Positions 57,587-64,000 of a stretch of DNA of 64,000 bases are shown here, in pieces. Source of the DNA: Promicromonospora sp. MEB111 (GTDB lineage: Bacteria > Actinomycetota > Actinomycetes > Actinomycetales > Cellulomonadaceae). Numbering within the stretch: position 1 is the first letter of the stretch; the number at the start of each line of letters is the position of its first letter. The translations under genes and the position numbers were made by a program. The stretch is from the NCBI RefSeq assembly GCF_030209445.1, contig NZ_JARVSD010000001.1, positions 124,001 to 188,000 on the forward strand, in the 5' to 3' direction. The notes beneath the pieces are model-generated. The model worked only from the letters and a program-made list of their open reading frames with translations. It had not been told where the DNA came from and ran no database searches.

Positions 57587-57732
57587 GGGCCCACCCCAAG
57601 AACGGCGTCCACCCGGGTCGCCATCCCCGCCGACCCGTCGCCGCTATGTCAGAACTGGTATGCCCAGACCGGTCCCGTCTCCATCTATCCTCGAATCGCC
57701 CAGGTACGTCTGACTCCACGCAGGGAGGCGTC

Positions 57733-58230
57733 TTGTCCGGACCCATCACCCGAGCCACCGCACTGATCACCGCGTTCACAGCGGCGCTCGTACTCGCCTT
57801 CGCGGCCCCCGCCAGCGCCGCGACGTTCCTCACTCATGCACAGGCGACCGCCCAGCTCAGCGCGGCTGGCATCTCCTGGACGTCGAGCGGCGGATGCAGC
57901 AACCGCAACGTTGCCACCTGTACTTCCTTCGAGCAGGTCCGGCAGACCACGATCGACGGGATCAAGACGTTCCGCTCGGCCAGCGGATGTGCCATCACGA
58001 TCACCGGCGGCACCGAGACCGGACACTCGAGCGGCACCTACAGCCACTGGAACGGCTACAAGCTCGACACCCGGCAGAGCACCTGCATTGACAGCTACAT
58101 CAGCAACAACTTCACGTACGTCGGGTACATCTCCGGCTGGGGCTACCAGTACCGCTCCGGCGCCGGGAACCTCTACACCGACGAGGGCAACCACTGGGAC
58201 ATCCTCTACTACAACTGTGGCGGCTGCTGA
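57733..58230 (+). CDS. Small secreted protein with an M15/Hedgehog-like metallopeptidase pattern
   Basis: 165 residues. TTG 57733 after GGGAGG (4-nt spacing) gives a clean signal peptide (ALITAFTAALVLAFAAPASA). The mature domain contains AQATAQLSAAGISWTSSGGC, an IDGIKTFRSASGCAITITGG stretch, then TETGHSSGTYSHWNGYKLD and NHWDILYYNCGGC. The S-H-x-x-G-x-x-x-D spacing and a later H-W are like the zinc ligands of M15 D-Ala-D-Ala carboxypeptidases/Hedgehog-fold proteins; six cysteines suggest disulfides. It may cut or bind cell-wall peptides; this is inference. The gene breaks the usual rsmG-parA adjacency and is read opposite to both neighbours. Confidence 0.75.
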   Translation: MSGPITRATALITAFTAALVLAFAAPASAATFLTHAQATAQLSAAGISWTSSGGCSNRNVATCTSFEQVRQTTIDGIKTFRSASGCAITITGGTETGHSSGTYSHWNGYKLDTRQSTCIDSYISNNFTYVGYISGWGYQYRSGAGNLYTDEGNHWDILYYNCGGC

Positions 58231-58279
58231 GACCCGCCGGCCAGCCCGACGCGCTGAGCGCGGGGGCATCCGAGAACCA

Positions 58280-58318
58280 GGAACGGGAGCGATCGCCAGT
58301 GGCGATCGCTCCCGTTCC
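58280..58318. terminator. Bidirectional terminator between the M15-like gene and rsmG
   Basis: GGAACGGGAGCGATCGCCA (58280-58298), one base, then its exact reverse complement to 58318. A 19-bp stem between convergent stops; it partly overlaps the parS-like site. Confidence 0.8.
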
Positions 58319-58327
58319 ACGTGAAAC
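58314..58327. promoter_or_regulatory. parS-like site (one mismatch)
   Basis: GTTCCACGTGAAAC; same single mismatch as the site at 41800-41813. It overlaps the foot of the terminator stem. Confidence 0.65.
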
Positions 58328-58343
58328 ATGAATGCCGGGAGAT

Positions 58344-59030
58344 CTACTTCCCGCGACGCACCCGGACGATCGTCGTGGACTCGACGCCCTCCACGGTGGT
58401 CCCCTCGAGAATCTCCGGATCCCACGTGGCGTACCTCCTCAGCACCTTTCGCGCAGGCTCGACCTCCTGAGCTACGTTGCGCCCCTTGAGGATCACCAGC
58501 TCGCCACCCACCCGGACGAGAGGCATGCTCATCCGGACCAGCTTCGACAGTGCGGCGACAGCCCGCGAGGTGACGGCGTCCGCCTCGAAGGCATCGTGGT
58601 ACTCCTCGGCTCGCCCACGCTTGATCTCGACGTTCGTCAGTCCGAGCTCGGCGACGACCTCGGCCAGCCACGTCGTCCGTCGCTCCATCGGCTCGACCAG
58701 GATCACCTGGAGCTCGGGCCGCATCACCGCGATCACGATGCCGGGCAGCCCGGCCCCCGACCCGATGTCGGCGACCGATCCGGTTGCGGGAAGGTACGGG
58801 ACGACCGCCGCGGAGTTGAGGATGTGCCGCTCCCAGATGCGCGGTACCTCACGGGGTCCGATCAGTCCGCGCAGCTCTCCCTGGTCACGGAGCAGCTCCG
58901 CGAAGCGCACCACACCGTCGTAGGCGTCGCCCAGGTACGTCTTGACCGCCTCACTGGCGCCGAGCGTCTCGCCGTCGAACACCTCGGCATCGGTCGCGCC
59001 GGCATCCCCTGCCACGTCAGAACCTTCCAC
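58344..59030 (-). CDS. rsmG: 16S rRNA (guanine-527-N7)-methyltransferase RsmG (GidB)
   Basis: 228 residues. GTG 59030 has GGAGG 7 nt upstream. SAM-binding motif VADIGSGAGLPGIVIAVMRP, preceded by GLIGPREVPRIWERHILNSA and followed by LVEPMERRTTWLAEVVAELG, IKRGRAEEY and VTSRAVAALSKLVRMSMPLV, all diagnostic of RsmG. It makes m7G527 in 16S rRNA. Lies downstream of jag with a hairpin in the 97-bp gap. Confidence 0.95.
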   Translation of the reverse strand: MEGSDVAGDAGATDAEVFDGETLGASEAVKTYLGDAYDGVVRFAELLRDQGELRGLIGPREVPRIWERHILNSAAVVPYLPATGSVADIGSGAGLPGIVIAVMRPELQVILVEPMERRTTWLAEVVAELGLTNVEIKRGRAEEYHDAFEADAVTSRAVAALSKLVRMSMPLVRVGGELVILKGRNVAQEVEPARKVLRRYATWDPEILEGTTVEGVESTTIVRVRRGK

Positions 59031-59069
59031 GTCCCGTCCTCCACTTGCTGTCGAAAGAAGCCAAACACA

Positions 59070-59112
59070 CCGAGGGCCGGTGCACGTCCTCGGGACGCAC
59101 ACCGGCCCTCGG
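59070..59112 (-). terminator. Hairpin between jag and rsmG
   Basis: CCGAGGGCCGGTG pairs exactly with CACCGGCCCTCGG (13-bp stem), with an inner CGTCC/GGACG pairing in the loop. It may terminate or attenuate transcription from the rpmH-jag operon before rsmG. Confidence 0.65.
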
Positions 59113-59127
59113 CCGAAACCCACCGGC

Positions 59128-59682
59128 TCAGTCGGTGACCGCGGCCGCCGCCCCCGCCGGCTGGACCACGACGTACCGCTCCGGCTCGACTCCGCGTGAG
59201 TCGCTCACCAGGCCCGCCGCGGCGACGGCGTCGTGCACGACCTTGCGCTCGAACGCGTTCAGCGGCTCGAGCTCGACCTCGGCACCGGACTCCTGCACCT
59301 GCTCGACGGCCCGCTCGGCGATTCGGGTGAGCTCGACACGACGTGCCGCCCGGTAGCCGCCGATGTCGAGCATCAGCCGGCTCCGGTCCCCCGTCCGGGT
59401 CTGCACCGCCAGGCGGGTGAGCTCCTGCATCGCGTCGAGCACCTCGCCCTCACGACCGATCAGGTGCGCGAGCGACTCGGGGTCGTCGGCGACCACCTCG
59501 ACCGCCGCGCGGTCGTGCTTGATGTCCAGGTCGATGTCGCCGTCGAGGTCGGCGATGTCGAGGAACTCCTCGAGGTAGTCGGCGGCGATCTCGCCCTCCT
59601 CCTCGAGGCGCTTGGTGCGGTCCTCCGGATCCGCGACCGTGGCCGCGGGATCGGGTGCGGCCGTACCTGTGCTCGCGTTCAT
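59128..59682 (-). CDS. jag: RNA-binding protein Jag/KhpB
   Basis: 184 residues. A charged N-terminus (EEEGEIAADYLEEFLDIADL) is followed by a KH domain (LAHLIGREGEVLDAMQELTR with the G-x-x-G loop IGREG) and a C-terminal R3H domain (LNAFERKVVHDAVAAAGLVS, GVEPERYVVVQP). The N-terminal Jag_N domain of Firmicutes is absent, as usual in Actinobacteria. AGGAGGAG before the ATG. It binds RNA and is linked to cell-envelope control; same transcript as yidC. Confidence 0.93.
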   Translation of the reverse strand: MNASTGTAAPDPAATVADPEDRTKRLEEEGEIAADYLEEFLDIADLDGDIDLDIKHDRAAVEVVADDPESLAHLIGREGEVLDAMQELTRLAVQTRTGDRSRLMLDIGGYRAARRVELTRIAERAVEQVQESGAEVELEPLNAFERKVVHDAVAAAGLVSDSRGVEPERYVVVQPAGAAAAVTD

Positions 59683-59693
59683 CGCGTCTCCTC

Positions 59694-60926
59694 CTACTTC
59701 TTCTGCTTGCGCTTGCCCGACGACGCCGGGGTCGCCCCGGGCGCGGTGCCGGACTGCTTGGGCTTCGATCCGGGCTGAGTGCTGGACTGCTTGGGCGATC
59801 CGGACTGCTTCGGCGTACCGGACTGCTTGGACGTGCTCGACTGCTTCGGCGTGGCGGCCTGCTGCTTGCCGGTCGATCCATCGGTCGATCCGTCGGTCGG
59901 CGCATCGGCCGGGGCGTCGGCCGCGTCCTGCGGAGCGGACTGAGCGAGCGCCGGCCGCGTGGGCTCCGGACGGGCCCCGCCCTTCTGCCGGTTCTTCCGC
60001 TTGGGCTGGACGCGCTGACCGCTCTTCGGCTCCTCGACCACCGGGACGTCCTCCTCGATGACCCCGCCGTTCCGAGCAGCCTTGCGCGCGGCCTTCGCAG
60101 CCTGCCGCTCCTTCATCTGCTTCTCCGCGACGGAACCAGGCGTCGGCATCCGCTTGATCGTGTAGTACTGCTGGCCCATGGACCAGAGGTTCGTCACGGT
60201 CCAGTAGATCAGCACACCGACCGGGAAGTTCACGCCGGAGATCGCGAAGACGATCGGCAGCATGTAGAGCATCAGCTTCTGCGTCTGCGCCATCGGGCCC
60301 TCGAGCGCCGACGGCGGCATGTTCTTCATCGTCAGCTGGCGCTGCGTGGTGAACGTCGTGACGCTCATCGCGACGATCAGCACGATGACCACGATGCGCG
60401 AGGTCATCGAGTCCGTCTGCAGGAAGACGTCGCTGAGCTGGGCGCCGAACAGTGTCGACGACTCGATGTCGCTGGCGACCTCACGCGTGATGGGGCCGAT
60501 CGGGTCCTGGGCACCGGTCGAGATCGGCTCCAGGCCGTTGAGCACCCGGAACAGGGCGAAGAAGATCGGCGACTGCAGCAGGATCGGCATGCAGGAGGCG
60601 AACGGGTTGGTCCCGTGCTTCCGGTACAGCTCCATGGTCTCGCGCGTCATGTTCTCGCGGGACGCCGGGTCCGTCTTGCCCTTGTACTTCTTCTGGATCG
60701 CCTGCAGCTCTGGCTGGATCATCTGCATCCCGCGCGAGGCCTTGATCTGCTTGAAGAAGAGCGGGATCAGTGCCACACGGATCACGATCACCAGCGCGAC
60801 GATCGACAGCACCCACGCGGTCCCGGGGCCGCTGGACATCCCGAGAGAGGTGAACAGCCAGTGTGACCCGTACATGATCCAGGCCACGACCCACTCGATG
60901 GGGTAGAGGAAGGCGAAGAAGTCCAT
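59694..60926 (-). CDS. yidC: Membrane protein insertase YidC
   Basis: 410 residues with about five TM helices and no large extracellular domain (Gram-positive/Oxa1 type). WVLSIVALVIVIRVALIPLF contains the conserved intramembrane arginine; SRGMQMIQPELQAIQKKYKG and GTNPFASCMPILLQSPIFFA are core Oxa1/YidC motifs. The C-terminal 110 residues are basic and repetitive, with K-Q-S-x-x-P/S-type units (KQSSTSKQSGTPKQSGSPKQ), probably binding ribosomes. Inserts proteins into the cytoplasmic membrane with or without Sec. Confidence 0.95.
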   Translation of the reverse strand: MDFFAFLYPIEWVVAWIMYGSHWLFTSLGMSSGPGTAWVLSIVALVIVIRVALIPLFFKQIKASRGMQMIQPELQAIQKKYKGKTDPASRENMTRETMELYRKHGTNPFASCMPILLQSPIFFALFRVLNGLEPISTGAQDPIGPITREVASDIESSTLFGAQLSDVFLQTDSMTSRIVVIVLIVAMSVTTFTTQRQLTMKNMPPSALEGPMAQTQKLMLYMLPIVFAISGVNFPVGVLIYWTVTNLWSMGQQYYTIKRMPTPGSVAEKQMKERQAAKAARKAARNGGVIEEDVPVVEEPKSGQRVQPKRKNRQKGGARPEPTRPALAQSAPQDAADAPADAPTDGSTDGSTGKQQAATPKQSSTSKQSGTPKQSGSPKQSSTQPGSKPKQSGTAPGATPASSGKRKQKK

Positions 60927-61009
60927 CGGTCAAGAAGCTCCAGAGTTGGTGACGCGAAGTCTGCGGTAGGTGCGAGGGGGTCGTGTACGGCGGCACGAGC
61001 CGAGGCAGG

Positions 61010-61318
61010 TCAGCTCTCGGCGTGAGTGTGCGTGCCGCGCGCGGGCGGCACGTCGTCGACGCCGCCGAGACTCCACGGGTTGCACCGCAGCAGGCGCCAC
61101 AGCGCGAGACCGAGCCCGCGCAGCGCACCGTGGCGACGCAGCGCGATCAGGGCGTACTGCGAGCAGGACGGGTAGTACTTGCAGCTCGGGGGGCTCATCG
61201 GGCTGATGAACGCCTGGTAGAACCGGACCATCCCCACAAGGAGGGTCACCGGGAGCCGGCCGATCAGCGAAGGCTCACGCGTCGGCGCCTCACCCTCGGG
61301 TGCGGGGATGGTGGTCAT
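61010..61318 (-). CDS. yidD: Membrane protein insertion efficiency factor YidD
   Basis: 102 residues. Core motif VRFYQAFISPMSPPSCKYYP and SCSQYALIALRRHGALRGLG, then CNPWSLGGVDDVP: the three-cysteine YidD signature. ATG 61318 overlaps the rnpA stop (ATGA). Small membrane-associated protein assisting YidC. Confidence 0.95.
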   Translation of the reverse strand: MTTIPAPEGEAPTREPSLIGRLPVTLLVGMVRFYQAFISPMSPPSCKYYPSCSQYALIALRRHGALRGLGLALWRLLRCNPWSLGGVDDVPPARGTHTHAES

Positions 61319-61692
61319 CTCTTCCCGTCTCCGGAAACGCGCGCGACAGCACGCCGCAAGCACGAGTCGAGGTCGCGGTCGAGGTCCGCGTAGGTCGCGT
61401 CTGCCGACGGCGGCAGCGCGCGCACCACCGCACGAGCGGAGCTGGGCAGCATGGAGAGCTGGCCGAACGCGGCGGCACGGAGCCGACGCTTCACCAGGTT
61501 GCGCTGCACGGAGTTACCCACAGCCTTGGAAACGACAAAACCGACCTGTGGAGTTCCCGATCCTTGGTCCGGGACGTTTTCGTCCTGGACCAGGAGGTGA
61601 ACCACCAAGGTCGATCGACCTGCGCGCGTGCCGCGGCGCACCGTCCGCTCGAAGTCGACGGAACGGCGCAAACGGTGCGCCGCGGGCAACAT
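61315..61692 (-). CDS. rnpA: Ribonuclease P protein component
   Basis: 125 residues. RNR motif SVQRNLVKRRLRAAAF, preceded by PQVGFVVSKAVG and beginning LPAAHRLRRSVDFERTVRRG. It binds the RNase P RNA for tRNA 5' processing. Lies 3 bp after rpmH. Confidence 0.96.
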   Translation of the reverse strand: MLPAAHRLRRSVDFERTVRRGTRAGRSTLVVHLLVQDENVPDQGSGTPQVGFVVSKAVGNSVQRNLVKRRLRAAAFGQLSMLPSSARAVVRALPPSADATYADLDRDLDSCLRRAVARVSGDGKR

Positions 61693-61695
61693 GGC

Positions 61696-61833
61696 TCAGG
61701 CTGAGAGCTCGGCGCGACCCTTACGCCGGCGAGCTGCCAGGATGGCGCGGCCGGCACGGGTGCGCATGCGCAGCCGGAAGCCGTGGGTCTTCGCACGACG
61801 GCGGTTGTTCGGCTGGAAGGTCCGCTTGCTCAC
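61696..61833 (-). CDS. rpmH: 50S ribosomal protein L34
   Basis: 45 residues, starting with GTG 61833: [20 protein letters not shown] then [20 protein letters not shown] ending ELSA, a textbook L34. First gene of the rpmH-rnpA-yidD-yidC-jag-(rsmG) cluster, divergent from dnaA. Confidence 0.97.
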   Translation of the reverse strand: MSKRTFQPNNRRRAKTHGFRLRMRTRAGRAILAARRRKGRAELSA

Positions 61834-62265
61834 GAGGTACTCCAAGAACGTCGGGGTAGGCACACCGTCTGTCCTCGACGATGCAGTGAAAGGTGGCCGT
61901 TCAGTACTTCGATCGACCGAGCCGACCCGGGGCCTGGCCCACTGGTCCTGGCCGACGTCGGAGGACGTGGCTCGAATCCGTGTATGGGCGCGCAGAAATA
62001 CCTGGAACGGCTGTCTGACGTTACGCCGCCGGGAGCCCCCGGGTCAAACCAGAACGGCAGGATCATGCGTGTCGGACGCGCCACACCGCGCGCCTCGCCG
62101 ACCTTCCCCGCCGGGCCGTCCTGCCTGGCTACGTACCACTTACCCAGGCATGATCCGCGCCATCCACAACCTGTGGACAACTGTGTGGACGGTGCCTCAT
62201 CATGGCAGACTCCAACACACCCCCAGCGTCGCGCACCACCCCACGCACGAGACTAAGGAAAGCCA
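61834..62265. promoter_or_regulatory. rpmH-dnaA divergent regulatory region with DnaA boxes
   Basis: 432 bp without a gene. It carries a perfect DnaA box on the minus strand, TGTGGACAA (62172-62180), and a related TGTGGACGG at 62184-62192, suggesting autoregulation of dnaA. An inverted repeat TGCCTGG-15-CCAGGCA lies at 62122-62150. Confidence 0.75.
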
Positions 62266-63702
62266 GTGGCCAACCCGGACGAGAACATCGGCGATGTCTG
62301 GGCGCAGACCCTGACAGCGCTCGAGGCCCGGCCCGACATGAGCCCCCGGCAGCTCGCCTTCATCCGTCTCGCCAAGCCGATGGCAGTGCTGGACGACATG
62401 GTCTTCATCGCCGTCCCCCACGAGCAGACGCGGACCTATCTGGAGACGGCGGTCCGCGACGACCTGGTCTCCGCGATGTCGTCGGTCCTGGGGCGCGACG
62501 TCCGCTTCGGCATCACCGTGGACCCCGAGCTGAGCAGCAGCGCGCTCGCCGGCCCGTCCCAGATCTCCGGCCCGGCGGCCCTCTCCCTCGAGCACGAGCC
62601 CCCGGAGCCCGAGCAGGCACAGATGCCGATCGCGCCGCAGCCCGCGCCCAAGCCGTCGGCCGAGCCCACCCGGCTGAACCCGAAGTACATCTTCGAGACG
62701 TTCGTCATCGGCTCGTCCAACCGGTTCGCGCACGCCGCGGCCGTCGCCGTGGCCGAGGCTCCGGCCAAGGCGTACAACCCGCTCTTCATCTACGGCGACT
62801 CGGGACTGGGCAAGACCCACCTGCTGCACGCCATCGGGCACTACGTCCACAACCTCTATCCACACATCCGCGTGCGGTACGTGAACTCCGAGGAGTTCAC
62901 CAACGACTTCATCAACAGCATCGGCGAGGGCAAGGCAGGCGCGTTCCAGCGCCGGTACCGCGACGTCGACGTGCTCCTCATCGACGACATCCAGTTCCTG
63001 CAGGGCAAGGAACAGACGATGGAGGAGTTCTTCCACACCTTCAACGCGCTCCACAACGCGAACAAGCAGGTCGTGATCACGTCCGACGTCCCGCCCAAGC
63101 AGCTCAACGGGTTCGAGGACCGGCTGCGCTCCCGCTTCGAGTGGGGCCTCATCACCGACGTCCAGCCTCCGGACCTCGAGACGCGTATCGCCATCATGCG
63201 CAAGAAGGCCGCGAGCGAGCACCTCGACGTCCCGGCCGACGTCCTCTCCTACATCGGTTCCCGGATCTCGACGAACATCCGTGAGCTCGAGGGGGCGCTC
63301 ATCCGCGTCACCGCGTTCGCCAACCTCAACCGGCAGCAGGTCGACCTGGCACTCGCCGAGATCGTCCTCAAGGACCTCATCACCGACGACGACGACACCG
63401 CGGAGATCACCCCCGCCGTCGTGATCGCGCAGACGGCTGCCTACTTCGGCCTCACCATCGACGACCTGTGCGGCTCGTCACGCTCGCGCGTGCTCGTCAC
63501 CGCCCGGCAGATCGCCATGTACCTCTGCCGCGAGCTCACCGACCTGTCGCTGCCCAAGATCGGCCAGCAGTTCGGCGGCCGTGACCACACCACGGTCATG
63601 CACGCGAACAAGAAGATCGCCGGCCAGATGGCGGAGCGCCGCTCGACCTACAACCAGGTCACCGAGCTCACGAGCCGGATCAAGCAGCAGCAGCGCGGCT
63701 GA
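62266..63702 (+). CDS. dnaA: Chromosomal replication initiator DnaA
   Basis: 478 residues; GTG with AAGGAAAG upstream. Domain I/II (1-135, the latter Pro/Glu-rich), AAA+ domain [23 protein letters not shown] with Walker A K183, [20 protein letters not shown] Walker B, arginine finger region [18 protein letters not shown]; domain IV DNA-binding signature [20 protein letters not shown]. It opens oriC by binding DnaA boxes. The linker domain II is short compared with Streptomyces DnaA. Confidence 0.98.
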   Translation: MANPDENIGDVWAQTLTALEARPDMSPRQLAFIRLAKPMAVLDDMVFIAVPHEQTRTYLETAVRDDLVSAMSSVLGRDVRFGITVDPELSSSALAGPSQISGPAALSLEHEPPEPEQAQMPIAPQPAPKPSAEPTRLNPKYIFETFVIGSSNRFAHAAAVAVAEAPAKAYNPLFIYGDSGLGKTHLLHAIGHYVHNLYPHIRVRYVNSEEFTNDFINSIGEGKAGAFQRRYRDVDVLLIDDIQFLQGKEQTMEEFFHTFNALHNANKQVVITSDVPPKQLNGFEDRLRSRFEWGLITDVQPPDLETRIAIMRKKAASEHLDVPADVLSYIGSRISTNIRELEGALIRVTAFANLNRQQVDLALAEIVLKDLITDDDDTAEITPAVVIAQTAAYFGLTIDDLCGSSRSRVLVTARQIAMYLCRELTDLSLPKIGQQFGGRDHTTVMHANKKIAGQMAERRSTYNQVTELTSRIKQQQRG

Positions 63703-64000
63703 CGAGCCGCACCTCACACGTGCCGTCCTCCCCACCCTCGTGCAGCCCGAAAATCCGGGCATAGATCCCACTTCCACACCTTTCAACACCCCTGTGCACA
63801 GCCGAACCGGTGCACAGGGGTGTTGCGTATACGCACCTCCACAGGACTGTCCACATGAAGATCGGCTGATTCCCTTGACTCTGCTTCGCTTGTCCCCAGC
63901 GCTGTGGACACAACCTGTGCAGAACCTAGTGCGCTGCGCTGACCAGCCGATACACACCTGGGGACAAGCCTGTGGACGGGTGTGGACGAAGGCCTGTTTT
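63703..64000. other. oriC, left part (dnaA-dnaN spacer, cut by window edge)
   Basis: No gene. DnaA-box-like sequences: CTGTCCACA (63847-63855), TTGTCCCCA (63890-63898), TGTGGACAC (63903-63911), TGGGGACAA (63959-63967), TGTGGACGG (63971-63979), TGTGGACGA (63981-63989). It also holds a long hairpin (63784-63825) and TTGCGTATACGCAC at 63823-63836. Mixed strong and weak boxes on both strands are typical of an actinobacterial oriC. Confidence 0.85.
63784..63825. terminator. 16-bp-stem hairpin after dnaA
   Basis: CAACACCCCTGTGCAC (63784-63799) and its exact reverse complement (63810-63825), loop 10 nt. It begins 82 bp after the dnaA stop. It can act as dnaA terminator or as a structural element of oriC. 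Confidence 0.6.

Larger units (their letters stand above)
57284..57732. other. 449-bp non-coding interval with two parS sites
   Basis: It separates the divergent parA and M15-like genes. An open frame (from 57304) reads through it in frame with the M15-like gene, but has no ribosome site and crosses both parS sites. It probably holds both promoters. Confidence 0.6.

Noticed and set aside
1-64000. CRISPR array, rRNA or tRNA genes, insertion sequences
   Set aside because: No regularly spaced repeats, no cloverleaf-like or rRNA sequence, and no transposase was recognised. A tRNA scan would be the decisive check.

Overview
The window is very GC-rich DNA with strong third-position GC bias, frequent GTG starts, ATGA/GTGA/TGATG gene overlaps, parS sites of the GTTTCACGTGAAAC type and the gene order rpmH-rnpA-yidD-yidC-jag-rsmG next to dnaA. 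This points to the chromosome of an actinomycete, most likely order Micrococcales (Promicromonosporaceae/Cellulomonadaceae type; the family is inferred, not shown). The right end is the replication-origin region: dnaA is complete and the window stops in the dnaA-dnaN spacer, where DnaA-box-like sequences cluster.

Layout. 1-8.9 kb: miscellaneous genes (partial secreted beta-propeller protein, MFS transporter, small alpha-CTD-like protein, membrane protein, SWIM-domain SNF2 helicase, membrane-anchored receiver-domain protein, DoxX-like protein). 8.9-14.4 kb: an accessory-looking segment with an HNH endonuclease, two minus-strand operons of the same design (exported NTF2-like protein followed by an exported PKD/beta-sandwich protein), an isolated and degenerate PD-(D/E)XK domain of the DUF1016 family, a HicB-like small protein and shared short regulatory-looking motifs. 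14.4-25.9 kb: a minus-strand Tad (Flp) pilus operon: CpaB-like, TadZ, TadA, TadB, TadC, Flp-like pilin, two TadE-like proteins, a TadG-like protein and a 1567-residue LysM/BTAD protein. 26.4-27.3 kb: a sigma-factor-like gene. 27.5-36.6 kb: a divergent plus-strand operon resembling a Gram-positive type IV secretion system (TcpC/VirB8-like, two-TM pilin-like, TcpE-like, VirB4, VirB6, a lysozyme-like plus M23 wall hydrolase), with no relaxase or coupling protein visible.

36.7-53.6 kb: DHA2 multidrug transporter, SUKH-type protein, a PRPP synthetase-like protein, CCA-adding enzyme, then the conserved run Nudix - DUF6049 - murJ - pseudokinase - trxB - trxA - aminotransferase - D-Ala-D-Ala ligase. 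53.6-64 kb: parB, parA (with an unusually long N-terminal extension), a secreted M15-like protein, rsmG, jag, yidC, yidD, rnpA, rpmH, dnaA and the start of oriC. Five perfect and two one-mismatch parS sites lie here or nearby (41.8-58.3 kb).

The most interesting system is the back-to-back Tad pilus and relaxase-less T4SS-like operons with a sigma-like gene between them: together they look like a dedicated cell-envelope appendage/secretion locus rather than a conjugative element. Second is the 8.9-14.4 kb segment, whose two parallel exported-protein operons and two small flanking genes share repeated motifs.
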